DNA of 64,000 nucleotides from Chionis minor (GCA_013398295.1 VZSF01001516.1:62001-126000), one strand, 5' to 3'. Positions 35,890-48,700 are shown, counted from the stretch's first letter. Made by a program: numbers and translations. The notes: a model not told the origin generated them from the letters alone.

Positions 35890-36013
35890 ATCCCAAAGGC
35901 AAAGCACTTAAGCATATGCCTAATTTTAAGCATGTGAATAATGGCCTCATTGACTCCAGTGGAAAACTCAAGTGCTACAAGCTGAGTATCTTGGATTCTA
36001 AGGTACTTTGCAC
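35890..36013. repeat. Nearly complete palindromic ancient repeat, type C
   Basis: The left arm reads GCAAAGCACTTAAGCATATG, CCTAATTTTAAGCATGTG, AATAATGG. The centre is CATTGACTCCAGTGG. The right arm reads CTCAAGTGCTACAAGCTGAG, TATCTTGGATTC and GGTACTTTGCAC. The two arms are diverged reverse complements (GCAAAGCACTTAAGC against the reverse of GTACTTTGC). The plan matches a widespread amniote foldback repeat with CACTTAAGCAYATGCTTAA arms. It is non-coding, as expected for a MITE-like element. The family name is unresolved, though Chompy-type archosaur MITEs are one possibility to test. Confidence 0.6.
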
Positions 36014-37361
36014 TAGTATCAAAATCATGACCAAATTCTATCTAAAGTAATCTTGAGCATGACCTTACAAACTGATTAGAGTTAGGAGCAAGGGGTTTTG
36101 GTAAAATAAAGTAGATTAGGTGTATGCAGCTTGTTTTGATATGGTCAACTACATTAGGACAGAAATTTGTAGAGATTTACATGAAGTTAAGCCTTATGTG
36201 TGGTAACACAGAGAGGATTAATCTGGTGGGTAAGCAAAAATCTGTTGTCCGTAGCGATGATATTGCTTCATTTTATCCAAACTTGTTCATTACACAATAT
36301 ATTTGCTGCTTTAACTCAATTCTGAAAAGAACTTTAGCACCATTTTTTTTTCCTAGCTGTTTTCTCACAGCAACCTCCTTTTGTTGAGCACCAAGTCTGG
36401 CTGTCAGAGAGGAGGAGGAAGAACAAGAGTCAGATCTGTGCTCTCTCTCTCAGGAGTGGTTCTGTAGGTGTGGTAATGAGCTGTGGCTTCTTCTGGGAAA
36501 TTTGGGTTGCGAATTAAATTGTAGATGGTGCTAAGTTTCCATTGCAATGTCCAGCTCCATTTTTTTTAAAGGTTGCTATGGGTATCAGAATACGATGCCA
36601 AACAACCTTAAACCACTATTCCAGACCATTATTCTTATTTCAGGATGCAAATGCCTTGATTCCACCCCCACACTAAAAAAAATCCCACTGGCAGGAGCTG
36701 GATCAAGGGAATAAACAACAGCGCTTCATGTGCACATACTCAGTTCATTTCACCTTGCTGTCAAAACCGATTGCATTTTTCTGTTCAAACAACAAATGTA
36801 TGGAAGCAAAGGAGACGTCTGTGCAAAATGCTGCTTACGCCGGGATAAGCTCCTTGTGGCTGGATATGCTGGGACACTGGAGAAGCTGAGGAGCAAAATG
36901 GGCTGTAGTGGGTAGGCTGGAGGAGAGAGGGAGTCCAGCACGCACCTCGAGTTGGAGTGGACTTTGGATTACTCTAATGTTTGTGGTGCTAAAAGAACTG
37001 ACTTTTAGGAGTCCTGGTCTGACATAGTGTTTAACACAGAATTTGGGGGAATGAGCTGAGGAAGGACCATACACATGAGCTAAGAGCACCTTCATGGCAC
37101 CTATCACCTCCTCTGCTCTGGTGAGGAGGCCAATGTTCATAACATTTTCAGACAAGCCTTAGCCAGGTGACCAAATGCTATCATGCTTGACTCGTGCCAC
37201 ACTTGCGCCTGGTGGCTATTGATTCCTATTTTTGGAAAGCCTTAAAGCCTTAATATACATTGCACATGCCCCTTTTGAATGGAAATGCTGTTTAATGGCA
37301 TTTAACAGTGCAGGAGTCACAGCTGCAAAATGAAATGTTTTACAGAAATTTTGGAAATGGC

Positions 37362-37376
37362 TTTTTTTTTTTTTTT
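37362..37376 (+). repeat. Poly-T run (15 T)
   Basis: A homopolymer of 15 T followed by GGCCATG. If read on the minus strand it is a poly-A run, but no retroposed sequence is recognised next to it. Confidence 0.9.
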
Positions 37377-39052
37377 GGCCATGAAAAAGCTTTTTCTATT
37401 TTGCTTGAATGATATCATCGTTCTTTTCACTCTTAAGCGGTAATTGTCATCCAACGAACCAAGAGTTCGAAGTGCAGACTTGTCTTCAGACTGAGGATGG
37501 GATGGTGATTTATGGTACGATGTCTGCACATCTCTCTGCTGAAAACTGCGTGTGCTTAGGGCTGGCCCTACATGTTGGGGAAACGTGGGTACCTGCCTCA
37601 GGAGAACAAGCGTCCAGGTAGATTGCTGCCCATGAACTCAGGAAGAAGTCAGCTGGAGGGGGGTACTAGCGTCAAATACGTTTTCTAGAACCAAATTTGC
37701 GTGGCAAAAAATGATGCACAAAAATGTTGAATTTTCCAAAGCCATGGAAAAAAAAATGAGTGAGAGTAATAGAATTCAAGTGAAAAGGAGAACTTAGGCT
37801 GAATTACTTCAAAGCGGACAAGCTATAAGCTGCCAAAAGAAGTCCGTCACAGCAAACTTTACACTTGAATTTAAAACACAGCCAGGCAGATTTTGCTGGA
37901 GGAGGGGTGACACTGGGGTGCAGTGTCCAAGCACAGAGCTGGGGTTTACCTAACCATAGAAGAGGATAGAGTCTGTCAGAGCATTTTCTAAATCTGTTTC
38001 TGTTATCTGAGAGTAGAGCAGATGACAAATCTAGTAGTTCAGAGTGTTGACACAATACACTTTTATCACTTTTTGTCAACAGAACGTAATTGTGTTCAGA
38101 TTACCCCGCCACAGGGGAATAGCCATAAGATCACGCTGTCCATAAAAATAAATGTCATGTTCTATTTCTGGGAAAACAAGAGGGAAATAGGAAAAGCAGT
38201 GCAAGAAAAGAAAATCCTTGAACAAACTCTACTCTTTGGACAGAGTTTTGGTGATACAGTACTGTGACAGAGCCGTTCACCCACAGCTGACTCCCTCAAG
38301 CCCCTATGTTAGATGCCAACTCCTGTGCTTTCTAACGTGTTTCCCTCCCCCTCCCTCCCACCCTGTTAAATCCACACACTTTAGTGCTCATTCTTCCAGC
38401 AATCTTCTGTGACTGATGCCAACTAGGAATCACGAGCAGTGTGACAACAGCAGGAATTACAGGAACCCATCAAGGAGGGAGAGCGATGTTCTTCAGGGCT
38501 GGGACGTGGCCAGGGAGTGGAGCAGCCAGCCTGAGGGCAAGGCGGAGATGACGAGGAGGTCTCCAGTTTGAGTTATCTCCCTGACTGCCTTTGTTGTTGA
38601 ACTTCAGGGGTCACCTTGCCAAAAACCTGAAGTACGACCCCTCTGGGGAGATGGTGATTGTGGGGCCATCAGCTTCTCCCTGCCAAGCTGGATGCCTTCT
38701 GCCCATGGCAGGGAGGGCACTAAATTGCACCTTGCTCTGTTCCCGCAGAAAATCATTCCACCTCAGGCATCCATTTCCTAGGCAAAATGCAAACTCAGCT
38801 GCAGAAACATGTTGCATTTTTCAAGATTAAGCAAAGCGAGAACTAGTATTTTTAATAAAGCAGATGGAAATACTCAGTTGGCTTCGTTCTAATGGAAATA
38901 AAATTCTGCCCATCCATCATCTTTTCTTGCGACACACTGGAGACAGCTGCAAATGGAAATCTGAGGGCTGAAGGGATTTTGTGCAGGTAGCGGTGTTTGT
39001 GCACAGCAGACAACGGGGATTAGTCGGAATGGGGAGGAACCAGCATCACTTT

Positions 39053-39066
39053 GTGCTCCCTCGTGG
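39053..39066 (-). promoter_or_regulatory. Candidate CTCF core
   Basis: On the minus strand the sequence is CCACGAGGGAGCAC, one base off the CTCF core as I recall it (CCACGAGGGGGCAC type). Short motifs of this kind arise by chance, so this is only a candidate. A weaker match, CCACCAGGGGAGC, lies at 42069-42081, also on the minus strand. Confidence 0.22.
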
Positions 39067-41629
39067 TCCAACGCAGGTGCAGTCCCTCCTGATTTCCTGT
39101 AGCAATTACAGTACGAATCACAGCACTGCATTCAGGTTTAAGAATAGAAACAGACTCTTAGGGGAAGAAACAAACAGCAAAACAAAGTCCCTTGTCAAAA
39201 TCCAAACTCCATCTCCCTTGGCCCAAGTTTTCTTGTCTTGTAAAGTCATGTCATGTCTCACACCTTCCCATTAGTTTTTGACATGCTGCTTTACCAACCG
39301 AGAGACCCAGAGGGGGTGGGGGTTGTAGAAGCCTCGAAAAAGAAATAATTAATCTCCACTGTGAGTAATGTGCTGCCACATATCACTCAGTGTTGCATCA
39401 ATAGCCTGATGGAGTCACAAGAGGTGACTGAGAAGGAAACAGGAAAAAGCTTGCAATGTTTAATGCTGAAAACTGAGATGTTTAAAACTCCAGTGCCCAT
39501 TTGCTATGCAGTCTGCTCAGATCAGTCAGTGTGATTACAGCACCCAGACAGAAGAGTTTCATCCTCTGTGCTTTTGGTACCACTTTTATGGCAATTTAGA
39601 AAATGATCACATAGAGACGGCACCACTGATTAGTTAACACACACAGCCTTCGTGTATTCTGTGCATGCAAAGCTTTGAACTTCTGGAAGCTGTCGTACCG
39701 AGAAGACGTCTGTCCCAGAGGTAGCTGTGACTACTGCTGCCTTTACGATTTACTGAGTGACACTCTGTGTAAGCTTTGTGCATGACACGGAGGGTCTCCA
39801 GCTGCATCTGAAGTTAGACGCAGAGGAGGTGCTCACTAAAGCAAGAGGCAGCTGGGAGAAAGCCTCCGCCATCCTCCTCTAATTGCTGTCAGCTTTGGAA
39901 AAGAGGGGTTGAGACCATCCCTAAGCCCACAGCCCAACGGCGCTGCTGTTCTGGTTTGAGTTTTCACTCCTGCAGCCCACAAAGGTCATTTAGGCTGAGA
40001 TCCAGAGTGAGGACTGACCCTGGCAGCTTCCCACAGATTAATTGCGAGCGGGTGACCAGACTGTCCTCTCCACATCACCCATCCTCGCTCTCCTCCCTGA
40101 CCCTGCTTGTGTCTCTTTTACAGCAGCATCACACAGTGGTGGAGCCTGGTCTTCTCTGCCATTTTTCAACTCACCCAGATGCACTGAAGCTACTTGGTGA
40201 GAGAACTATTTTTTGCTTACACAACTGGAACCAGGTAGGAAGAGTACAAAAAAAACCACCCCAAAGCCCCAAAACCTGAATAATGAGCCAGTCCTAGAGG
40301 TAATGAGCAGTCTGCGTGGTTCTAAAAGGCTTGCAGGAGGCACGCAGCCATAGCAGGGAGGACAGCAGGCTCAACCCACTGCTTCCAGTATGTTGCTCTG
40401 ACTGGGCCCCTTATCCTGTCCTAGTATCCCAGCATGCTCCTGTTCAGTGGAGTGGGAAGCCCCAACCTTGGAGCTTCCTTGCATGATTTGCAGCCAGTTT
40501 TATTTTAATTTTTCCACAGTTTCCATCAGCTACAAAACTAATTTCCCCTTGATCGGGGTGCTGAGATGTTTACGTGAAAGTCTGGGAAAACAGCCACGCG
40601 CAGGGCTCGATCCCCAGAGGGATGCACTGGCGGTGAGGATTGAGTGAGCGAGTAGCTGGGAATTAAACTGACGTTCGGAAGAGAGAAGGGGATAAGGTGT
40701 TGCCCGGTCACAGCTGCTCGGCCGCTCAGATGAGACGCAGAGGGTTTCTCAGGTGGAGCAGGAGGGAGGCAGGCACTGAAACATGTTTTCATCTTCACTT
40801 CTGGAGCATCTAAGTGAGATCGCAGCGGAGCAGCAGCAACAGATGTTCGCTCCAGCTGCTGTGTCAACATCCAAAAACTCAGTATGACAGGTAGGTATCA
40901 CCCCCTGAAGTATCACATTTGACAAAGTGGCCCAGGAGCAGGTGGGCAGCTTCAGACAACTGTTTTTGCTCCACGGCGGGTGAGAAGTGTCCCAGCTCTC
41001 AGGAGATGCATCCAGGACTGGCTGCCATCTGATCCTGATGAATTATGGCTGAGTCTCAGACGTAGCCCTCAAACTGACATGGGACCGAAATGCTGTTCAG
41101 CAGATCACGGCAGCTCAACGGAGAGACTTAAAAAGCGTGCGAAGTTTTGAGATTACAGCAGCGTAACTGCTGTATTTGAGAAAAAAAGCAACACTTCCCA
41201 TCTCTCGCTTTCCAGTTAAAAGGGGAAACTTTCCTTTTAATTTGTGAAACAAACAGCCCTGACTTTCCATGAGGTTTAGCTTACTGGAAATTTGTAAAGA
41301 AAACTTTAGCGCAAAGTAGCCTAACGCAGTACCTTATTTTTGCTTAACCACTGGTGCCAAGGACTAAAATACATGACTTTTTTAAAAATGAGGGGCTTTA
41401 AAAATAAGACATCGACATCTCTCCAATTTCACAGTCACCATTGTCCTACTTGCCTAATTTCTCTCCTTATTAAAAAAGACTGATTAGTTGTGCCTACTCG
41501 GTATGAAACGCAACTTCTCCTTATGAAGACTCCAGTACAAAAAATAAAAGTAAATGGGGAGAGAGGAGAAACTAATAAATGATTCTGCTTGACACCTTGG
41601 CTAGTAATACGAATGTCAACACAGCCACA

Positions 41630-41775
41630 GTTCAGTGAGACACTTACGTATGTGCTTATATTTAAGCATGTGTTTAAGTCCGTTCGGATCCAGCTTCCTG
41701 CCAAGGACATACTTCACTTGTGGGACATGTGTGACTTAAGAATATGTTAAGTGTTGTAGTGATTTGGTACCAGAC
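41630..41775. repeat. Two adjacent right-half copies of palindromic repeat type C
   Basis: The first half (about 41630-41695) reads TTCAGTGAGACACTTACG, TATGTGCTTATATTTAAGC, ATGTGTTTAAGTCC, GGATCCAGC. The second half (about 41716-41775) reads CTTGTGGGACATGTGTG, ACTTAAGAATATGTTAAGTG, TTGTAGTG, GGTACCAGACC. Each matches the right arm (CAATGGGACTACTCACGTG, TTAAGCATATGCTTAAGTGC, TTTGCTGGAT). Upstream, GATTCTGCTTGACACC at 41581 may be the decayed left end. This implies two nested or tandem insertions, or rearrangement of one. Confidence 0.5.
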
Positions 41776-42768
41776 CAATAAATGCCCTTCCCAAGTAGCT
41801 GACTAAGTATGTGCAGTTATTCCTCAGATAACGGCTGTTCCCAGCCGTGCCGTTCGGTTGCTGGGCGATCAGCCCTGCTGATCTTCAACCGCTGCATTGC
41901 TTGAAGGACGCTGAGGGATAGAACCTCTGATGATCTGTCTCTGCATTCACCCACCTACACGTTGCTTTGTGAGCCCTGGCTAGCTTGCTTGGGTGGCTAA
42001 GAAAACCAGCAAATCTGCACCGGTGATCTGTCAGTTAGGGATGGGAATGAGGTGTTCTGACAGGATGGGCTCCCCTGGTGGCCAAGCCTGCCATGGTAGG
42101 GCAGAGGGAAACATGAGCTAGACACGTCAACCAAATGTGTGAACATCTTCAGGTGTGGTCTGGCATGTCAGTAATGATCTTTCCAATGAAGATGTCAAGG
42201 ATCACCTTGGGTTTTCGAGGGGTTACCTGCGGGTTATGACTACGGTGCTCTGGAAGGAAACATAAGACCTGCCTTTGATGCAGCACAAAGAACTGATGTT
42301 CTGGAGCCGTTCCTTAGAACTCAAGGAAAACTTTGCAAAATTATGGAACTGACTGGAATCTTACAGTTTTGTGAATGACATTGCTTTGTTTGTGGAAGTC
42401 ACCCCAAGCTGTGCTTTTTACATCTTTTTTTCCTCTCTAGTGACTGACTTAGGCGGCCTCAGCGTTAAGTATGGAAAGGGCCTTGCTGGGCAGCCGCAGG
42501 GGGTCCTGCTGCTTGTGAAACATGACAGCCGAACGTGTGGATGCACAGTAAATGAGTGCGGTGCATCATAGCCTTTAGAAAGCTAATTGGCTACGAAGCG
42601 TTTGAAGGGTCAAATGCATTAGTATCTAGCCCCACTCCGCTCTTTGAGCAGCGAGTGGTTAGGAGCAACTCTGATTAGCCTGACTCTTCACCGTCTTCCA
42701 CTTCCGATATATACTTATGAGTGACCTTTTGCTGCCGCGTGTATGTGAAATGGATAAAGACACAATCC

Positions 42769-42778
42769 CTATAAATAG
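42769..42778 (+). promoter_or_regulatory. MEF2-type site
   Basis: CTATAAATAG fits the MEF2 consensus CTA(A/T)4TAG exactly. It could also be taken for a TATA box, but no promoter context is seen. Its function is not established by the sequence alone. Confidence 0.3.
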
Positions 42779-44180
42779 CTTGCAGGCAGACTTAAAGGCT
42801 GTACTTAAAGCAAAGTGCATAATGTTTTTAAAGTAAATAATTAGACCTCGCTTTGTGTGTCTGCATTTTAGTTAGAGTTTGAGGCAGATGAAAAGCATCA
42901 GATTTGATTTTCAACCCTCCTTTCAGCTCAAATAAGAGCTGGAGACAAACTTCAATTTACGTCCGTTTGTATCCAGACCTGTTCAGTCTGTCGATGGCTG
43001 AAAATCCATCAGGATTATTTCTGCAGGACTCATTTTTCACAGTTGCAGACTTCCTTGCTGAATGATGTGTTACTGATCTACCCCATAGTTTCAGAAATGT
43101 GTGGTTTGGGGTACTCCCCTGCCTCAACAGGACAGACTGCTATAACAACACTAGGTCAAATTATTTGCTTGTGTGTTTTCTGAAAAGATGTAAGATCATC
43201 TGAATTGGCTCCAGGAATGCTAGCTATTCACATTGTCTCAGTTTTGAGACCAATTTCTTGTGGCCTGGCTGCAACTGGATGAACTGCTGTCCTGAACCTT
43301 CCCCACAACTCAGATAGACAGTTATTTATTATTTAAGTATGAGCTAAGAGCGGGAAACTCTTAAAATTTCCCAAAGCTCTCCTCTAAAAATAAAGATCCA
43401 TTAGTTTACCCTCAATAAATAATTCTTAATTGCTCCCCCAAGTGAAATCAGACTCCTAATTTCTATCTCCCCGAGTTTCCTTCTTGGCTTTCTTTGACCA
43501 TCGGTGCAGCATTTTTCTCTTGTTCTGCCAGTGGCATTCGAGTGTTAAAGCCAAACTTTGTGAAGCCACACGGAGGGCAATGTCAGTTCCTGATGCAATT
43601 CACATAGTAGCCTGGAATGACCCCCATCCACTCATGGCGACTTCTGTTTGTTTTGGCCAGTGCCTGGAGCTCCATTTTTCCCCCTCTATCTGGAAGATAT
43701 CTCGCATATCCTCCCTGTTTATAATCATACTTGCCTCTGATGTTTCCTCTTCAGCATTGTTATCCATCTTCTGGATTAGACATAAACCCAAGGTCCTGAA
43801 TGCTCTGAGTCATTGAAGATCTGATGGCCCTTTTCACAGAAGGAGATGACTAACCTCCATGTCCTGGCCACAGGCCAACTTGGCTGATTACGCTCTGCCT
43901 ACCAGAAATTCCTCCTGCTGCTTCAATGGTCATGTTGTTTTTCACTTTCTGTCCCAAACAGCTCTTGAATAGATGCTTTTTTTCACTCCATGCTACAATT
44001 CCATAGTGAATGACACTTTAAGCTGGTAGCGCTTTTTGCTTGTAAAATGTTTTGGGTCTTGGGGGTGTGCTAAGGTGCTACATTTCTGTTTTCAGGAGAG
44101 GTGGCCACAGAGTGACGGTCCCCAGTTGCTCCACACCTTGCTGTGGAAGGATCCTGCCCCGGTCCCCCGTTCCTCCTTAC

Positions 44181-44212
44181 TAGCTATTCTTATCTCTAGC
44201 TATTCTTATCTC
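44181..44212 (+). repeat. Exact tandem duplication, 16-bp unit
   Basis: Two identical adjacent copies of TAGCTATTCTTATCTC. It is probably a recent slippage duplication. Confidence 0.95.
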
Positions 44213-45572
44213 TCTAACGTTTTATTGAATGACTCCAGTATTTATTTATTATGCCATCTTGCTTTTCTTGATGCCTTTGGAAAGAAGCACGGAGGAAGGT
44301 GCTTGGCTACTACGACGCAGCCTACGGACTGAGAGGAGCTACGTGTGTTTCCAGCTGCTGAGAAAGCCTGCCAAGGACTTTTTCCATATACGGGACAACT
44401 TCTAATTTAAATGAGTACTATTAACTCTGGTTGTCTTCTGGTTGGTTTTTAGTTTAAAATTAACTAAGCATATGACCATTTTTCTCCGAGTGGGTTCCAA
44501 AAGGATCCAGGGGACAGGAGACTGTGGTGGGCCTTGGCAGGTGGGAGGGCTGCCCCAGTGAAGCCTCCTCGCTCCAACGGCAGGGTGCTCGTTCATACTC
44601 ACCCTGCTGCCATCTCAAAGGTATTTTCAGATCTCAGCTTTCACCCAGTCAAAAAAGACGTGGCACAAAACAAAGGATACCAGGTCATGCCAAGATGTGT
44701 GTGGGAAGGGTAGAGAGGATGTCTGAAGCACCAAGAAATATATGCCCAGGGATAATCAGATTTGTACCATCTTTTCTATTCTTTCCTATTCTGTTTGATC
44801 ACCGTTTGCCAAAATCAACAACACCAATTTTAATACAGGTGCCTTTGTTCCCAGACATGGTCTGAATGGAACCTGGGATTATGAATTCTTTCCCACAGTC
44901 ATACTGAACCTTGGGAAGCTTTCCATACCACGGGTAATCCTTTTATTATTTATTTTTTCTTGTTCCGTTTGCTGTTATTAGCTTCCCCTACCCCACTTTG
45001 ATACTGCTATTGTAGTACTTTTCTCTCCTACACCGTGGTGTGACAGAGGGGCAATGCCCATGACAGACGGATCTCGTAAATGTGCCTTTGCTTGCTAATG
45101 TGTCCTGGAAGGTCCAACCCAAACAATATCTGAGATGTTAGTATTACGAAGGGCTGCCAGCCTTAGGAGAGTCAAAATTTGGGATCAAGGCTGAAACAGA
45201 AAAAGGCCTTGGAAACCTGCAGGTTGCCTTCCACGCAGGCCCTTCGGGCATATTCAAATGTAGAATATGAGAACCAAGTATGAAAACTGAAGTAATGAAA
45301 AAAATTGCCCCAGTTTCAATTTTCCTTTAAAACTTGAATCTCAGCCCAAGATCACAAATAGGTCCTCTCAGGTTTATAGATCTATAAAGAGACCTTGGGC
45401 ACTGTTTTGAGTAAATCTGGACTAATTGATGGCTTAGTATTAAAAAAATACGTGAAATCCGTGGTTCTGCACAGTTCCAATGTGAAAGCTGATGAAACGT
45501 GTTAAAAGGGAAAGGTGGTTGGTGGTTAATCGCATACTTGAGAAGCAAGCGATGAGAGTCCCTCTTAGGGAG

Positions 45573-45720
45573 GCTTTTTGGGACAAGTCATGTCACATCT
45601 CTGTATATCAGTTTTTCCATCAGTAATGACAGGATGGGAGGACTTATCTGCCCTACCTGCCTGCCTTATTTGCAAAATAGTTTGAAAATCCCTGGGGATG
45701 GTGTAATAAGTGTCAAAATT
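45573..45720 (+). mobile_element. MIR/CORE-type ancient SINE
   Basis: TTTTTGGGACAAGTCATGTC, ACATCTCTGTATATCAGTTT, TTCCATCAGTAATGACAGG, GGACTTATCTGCCCTACCTG and then TTTGCAAAATAGTTTGAAAA, TCCCTGGGGATGGTGTAATA, AGTGTCAAAATT. This reproduces the order of the MIR/CORE-SINE core and tail (TTGGGCAAGTCA, CTCTGTGCCTCAGTTTCC, CATCTGTAAAATGG, TTATCTACCTAC, TTTGTAAAGCRCTTTGA, GATGAAAGGCGCTATATAAG). This is the best preserved SINE in the window, and its right end looks complete. Confidence 0.7.
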
Positions 45721-48700
45721 GCTTCATTCAAAGCCATTTAAAGTTTCTGTCTTTGGAGGGGCAGGAAATCCTACCTTTTCTACAGCGAAGGGGCAACAGC
45801 TGACCTGCTCGTCTGCGTCCTATATATAGTGATCCATCAACACCAGGATCAATTTCCTGAAGGTCACAAGCTCTTTTAAATCCTGCCATCCCCTTTGAAT
45901 TCAGATAGCGTGGATTTAGCTTCTCTCTTCCTCACCTGCATTTTCCCTTCTTTCTCTTCTGATAAACACAAGCATTGCAGCTTGAAGATTTTAAGACCTT
46001 TCCCAGATGGAAAAGGTCATTTGTCTTTCACTACTCAACACTTCCTTCATGAGTTCATTTAAACATTGCCAGACATCAGAAGAACAGAACTCAGCTGTAG
46101 GGTTATCTATGTCTTATTCCCCTTTTGTGTAGGTGGCAAAACTGATCTAGAACACAACTGTTTGGTTCCCATAGCAATTTACAACGTGTAGCGACCATAA
46201 TACTGTGCTCTACCCACTCCTTATCTATACCTGTTATTTCTTCCTTTGCCACCCAGCTAAGAGTTATAATGCCGGCATAATTTTGAATGGCATTAAGCAG
46301 GCTACTCCCCAATTTTCGTGCAGTTTCTCACTGTTTTCGGTAAGGACAGGATGTACTTTTAGTCTAAGTAGTAAAAAGCAAACACTTTATTAATCAGCTG
46401 CTTCCAGTTGGAGTCTCAATGAAAAGTTAATTAAAGGAGTGAAATGAAGGGATATTACAGTGCATCTACTAATCTTGGTACATTATTTATATGAAATCAG
46501 TCATCAAAATTAGTCATGTGCACTATCTTGCTGTGTGTGGTCTGGTTTGAAATGGTGTGTTTGTTTCCATTCAGCTCCACTGGATACAGCTAAGATACAC
46601 ATTTGATGTGTTATGCAGTTAGATCATATTTTGAAAGTTTATTACGCTCCCTATCTCTCTGTATCTGCAGGCTCAGCATCAAGGGACCATTAAAAGCTTT
46701 CAGCTGAACTTCGCAGCGTGTCTGAGATGAGACAAGTGACAAAAGTCATCCTTTCCCATAAGTTCACAGGCACAGCTGCCGAAACCTCTGCTGGCGTGGC
46801 GCTGGCTGCCGGGACGTAACCTCGCAGCCTTCTTTCGCCGTTCCTCGGTGTGCCGGGGGCTGGTGGTGCGTGGGGCAGCGCTTGTGAGCGGAGGGGTGTC
46901 CCCTGGAGCCCCGGGACAGCAGAAGCTGTGGTGAGAAAAAGGGCCCCTTGTCCTCCCCGGCCAGGGCAGCGGAGGGGCGTTGCCTGACCTGAAACCTGCG
47001 CCAGCCCCAGCGCTCTGCCCTCGGGCTCCGCTATTAGACACCGGTGAACTCGCACCTCCTGCAGGTCTCACACCTCTTGCTCTTCTTGACTCCTGCTCTA
47101 GGATGCGCACCAGGAAGAATCGAGGCTGACAAAGTCATTTCAGGTTCTTCCTTCATTCTGGGTGGTCAAGGAGCTGCTCCTTCCCTGCCCTCCTTGTCTC
47201 ATCCTCTCCCGCAGAGGAAGCAGATAGAGTTACGAATTTCAGGCATGGAGAATAGTTTCATGATCCCTCTTTAAGGTCACTGTCAATGCTGTTGCATAAA
47301 TTCACCTACTAGGGGCTGCTGTGAGAGCAGTGCCGTTAACTGGAGACGCAGGGGTGTAGCATTACAAAGCGGTGCATGGAAGTTGCCCACTTAAATCACT
47401 GAAGCATTTTAATTGACATTCAGTAACTGTCTCCTTTTCTGAGGGCTGCCTTTAATAGAGTGAGCTGCTAATGCCGGTCATGGGGTCGCTCCGCTCCTGC
47501 CGCAGCTCCTGGCTGGAGCTGCAGCAACAGCTCAGTCCCAGGGAAACGCGTCTGACCGTTCCCTCTGTTCGCGGCGAAGGGGCAAATGTAAAAACGCCGC
47601 CACTCGCTGAAGCACAACACAGAGCCGCCGGCAAGGTCAGCTCCAATGGGAAGAGCCGGGCTAAGAAATAACTGGTCGTGCTGGCTGCGGACTGCCCAGT
47701 GCCGTGGAGAGTTGAGTCTCCTTGGGAGTTTTTCCCAGAAGCTGTGGGAGAACTTGCCTGCTCGTTTTGGAGGGCAGGGAAAGCAATGCAGGGAGGCAGG
47801 GTAGTATTCCAGCTGATCCTCTCCCCTCTGGTCCTCCCTCACCTTTCCTCATCCGTTGCCTTCAAATCTATTGCACTTTCAAACCAGCGAAGGGCTTCTC
47901 CAATTTCACATCAGCATCTACTTGTTTGAAGACCAAGTTTTTGCACACACTGTCATTATCTCCAGCTTTACTCTGCAACGGCAACCATCTTTCACCACCA
48001 CGCTGCTGGGCTGATTTGTAGGCAACTTAAGAGCTGATATAAGGACGTGATAGGGAATTCGTCTTGCGGTCCCAGACCAGATATACTGACCCCACAATAT
48101 GAGGACCTGTGCTCTGTGCTCTCAGGCATCTTCTATTAGGGACGTAGCCTCTCAGCTAGCTGTAACAACAGGGAACCTGTCTTTAAGCTGCAAAAGGGCA
48201 AAACGGAAGAGAGCAAACACCAAGAAAGGGCATGGTAAAAGCCTAAAATGTACTTCAGACGAAGATACATTTCTGCCCACTCTACATATTTTGGAAATTT
48301 TTTATCTTGAAACAAATGAACATCTTCAGTTGAGATGCCCTATGCTCTTGAGGGATTATGAAGTGGCTCAGGACCCCTAAGAAATGTGGTCAGCTCAATA
48401 CAGCTGCTCTTGCTCCTGCCAGGTAGAGCCTCGCTCTGTGAACAGGCTCAGTTTTTCCCAAGGTTTACCTCCCCAACCTGTTTCTCCCAGGGGATGAAAA
48501 CTATGATCCTTTTTGCTACGCTTCCTATAAATGGGGCAGCTGGGGGTGAACCTCTCAGCAATGGTGTGGATGAATGGGAGGGATGGCAGACATAAAAAAT
48601 CCTCTGGAAATTTCAGTACAACTTCTAGCAAAGCTAGGAAGCAAGCCACAGTCTAGATTATTTTCCATATTTCATAACCTTTTCTCATTAGCTTTCTGGT

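Larger units (their letters stand above)
36014..41580. other. Unique non-coding sequence
   Basis: No supported gene. Frames are short (up to 110 codons at 40538-40870, minus) and unrecognised. A candidate CTCF site is listed at 39053. I see no repeat apart from the T run at 37362. Confidence 0.45.
41776..45572. other. Unique non-coding sequence
   Basis: No supported gene. A 110-codon + frame at 43484-43816 and a 113-codon + frame at 44524-44865 are unrecognised. The part near 42700-42900 is AT-rich with a MEF2-type site and resembles regulatory DNA in composition. Confidence 0.42.

Noticed and set aside
45105..45140. GGAAGGTCCAACCCAAACAATATC, like a CR1 tail
   Set aside because: Only about 20 bases match, and no other CR1 words flank it. 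It is compatible with chance.
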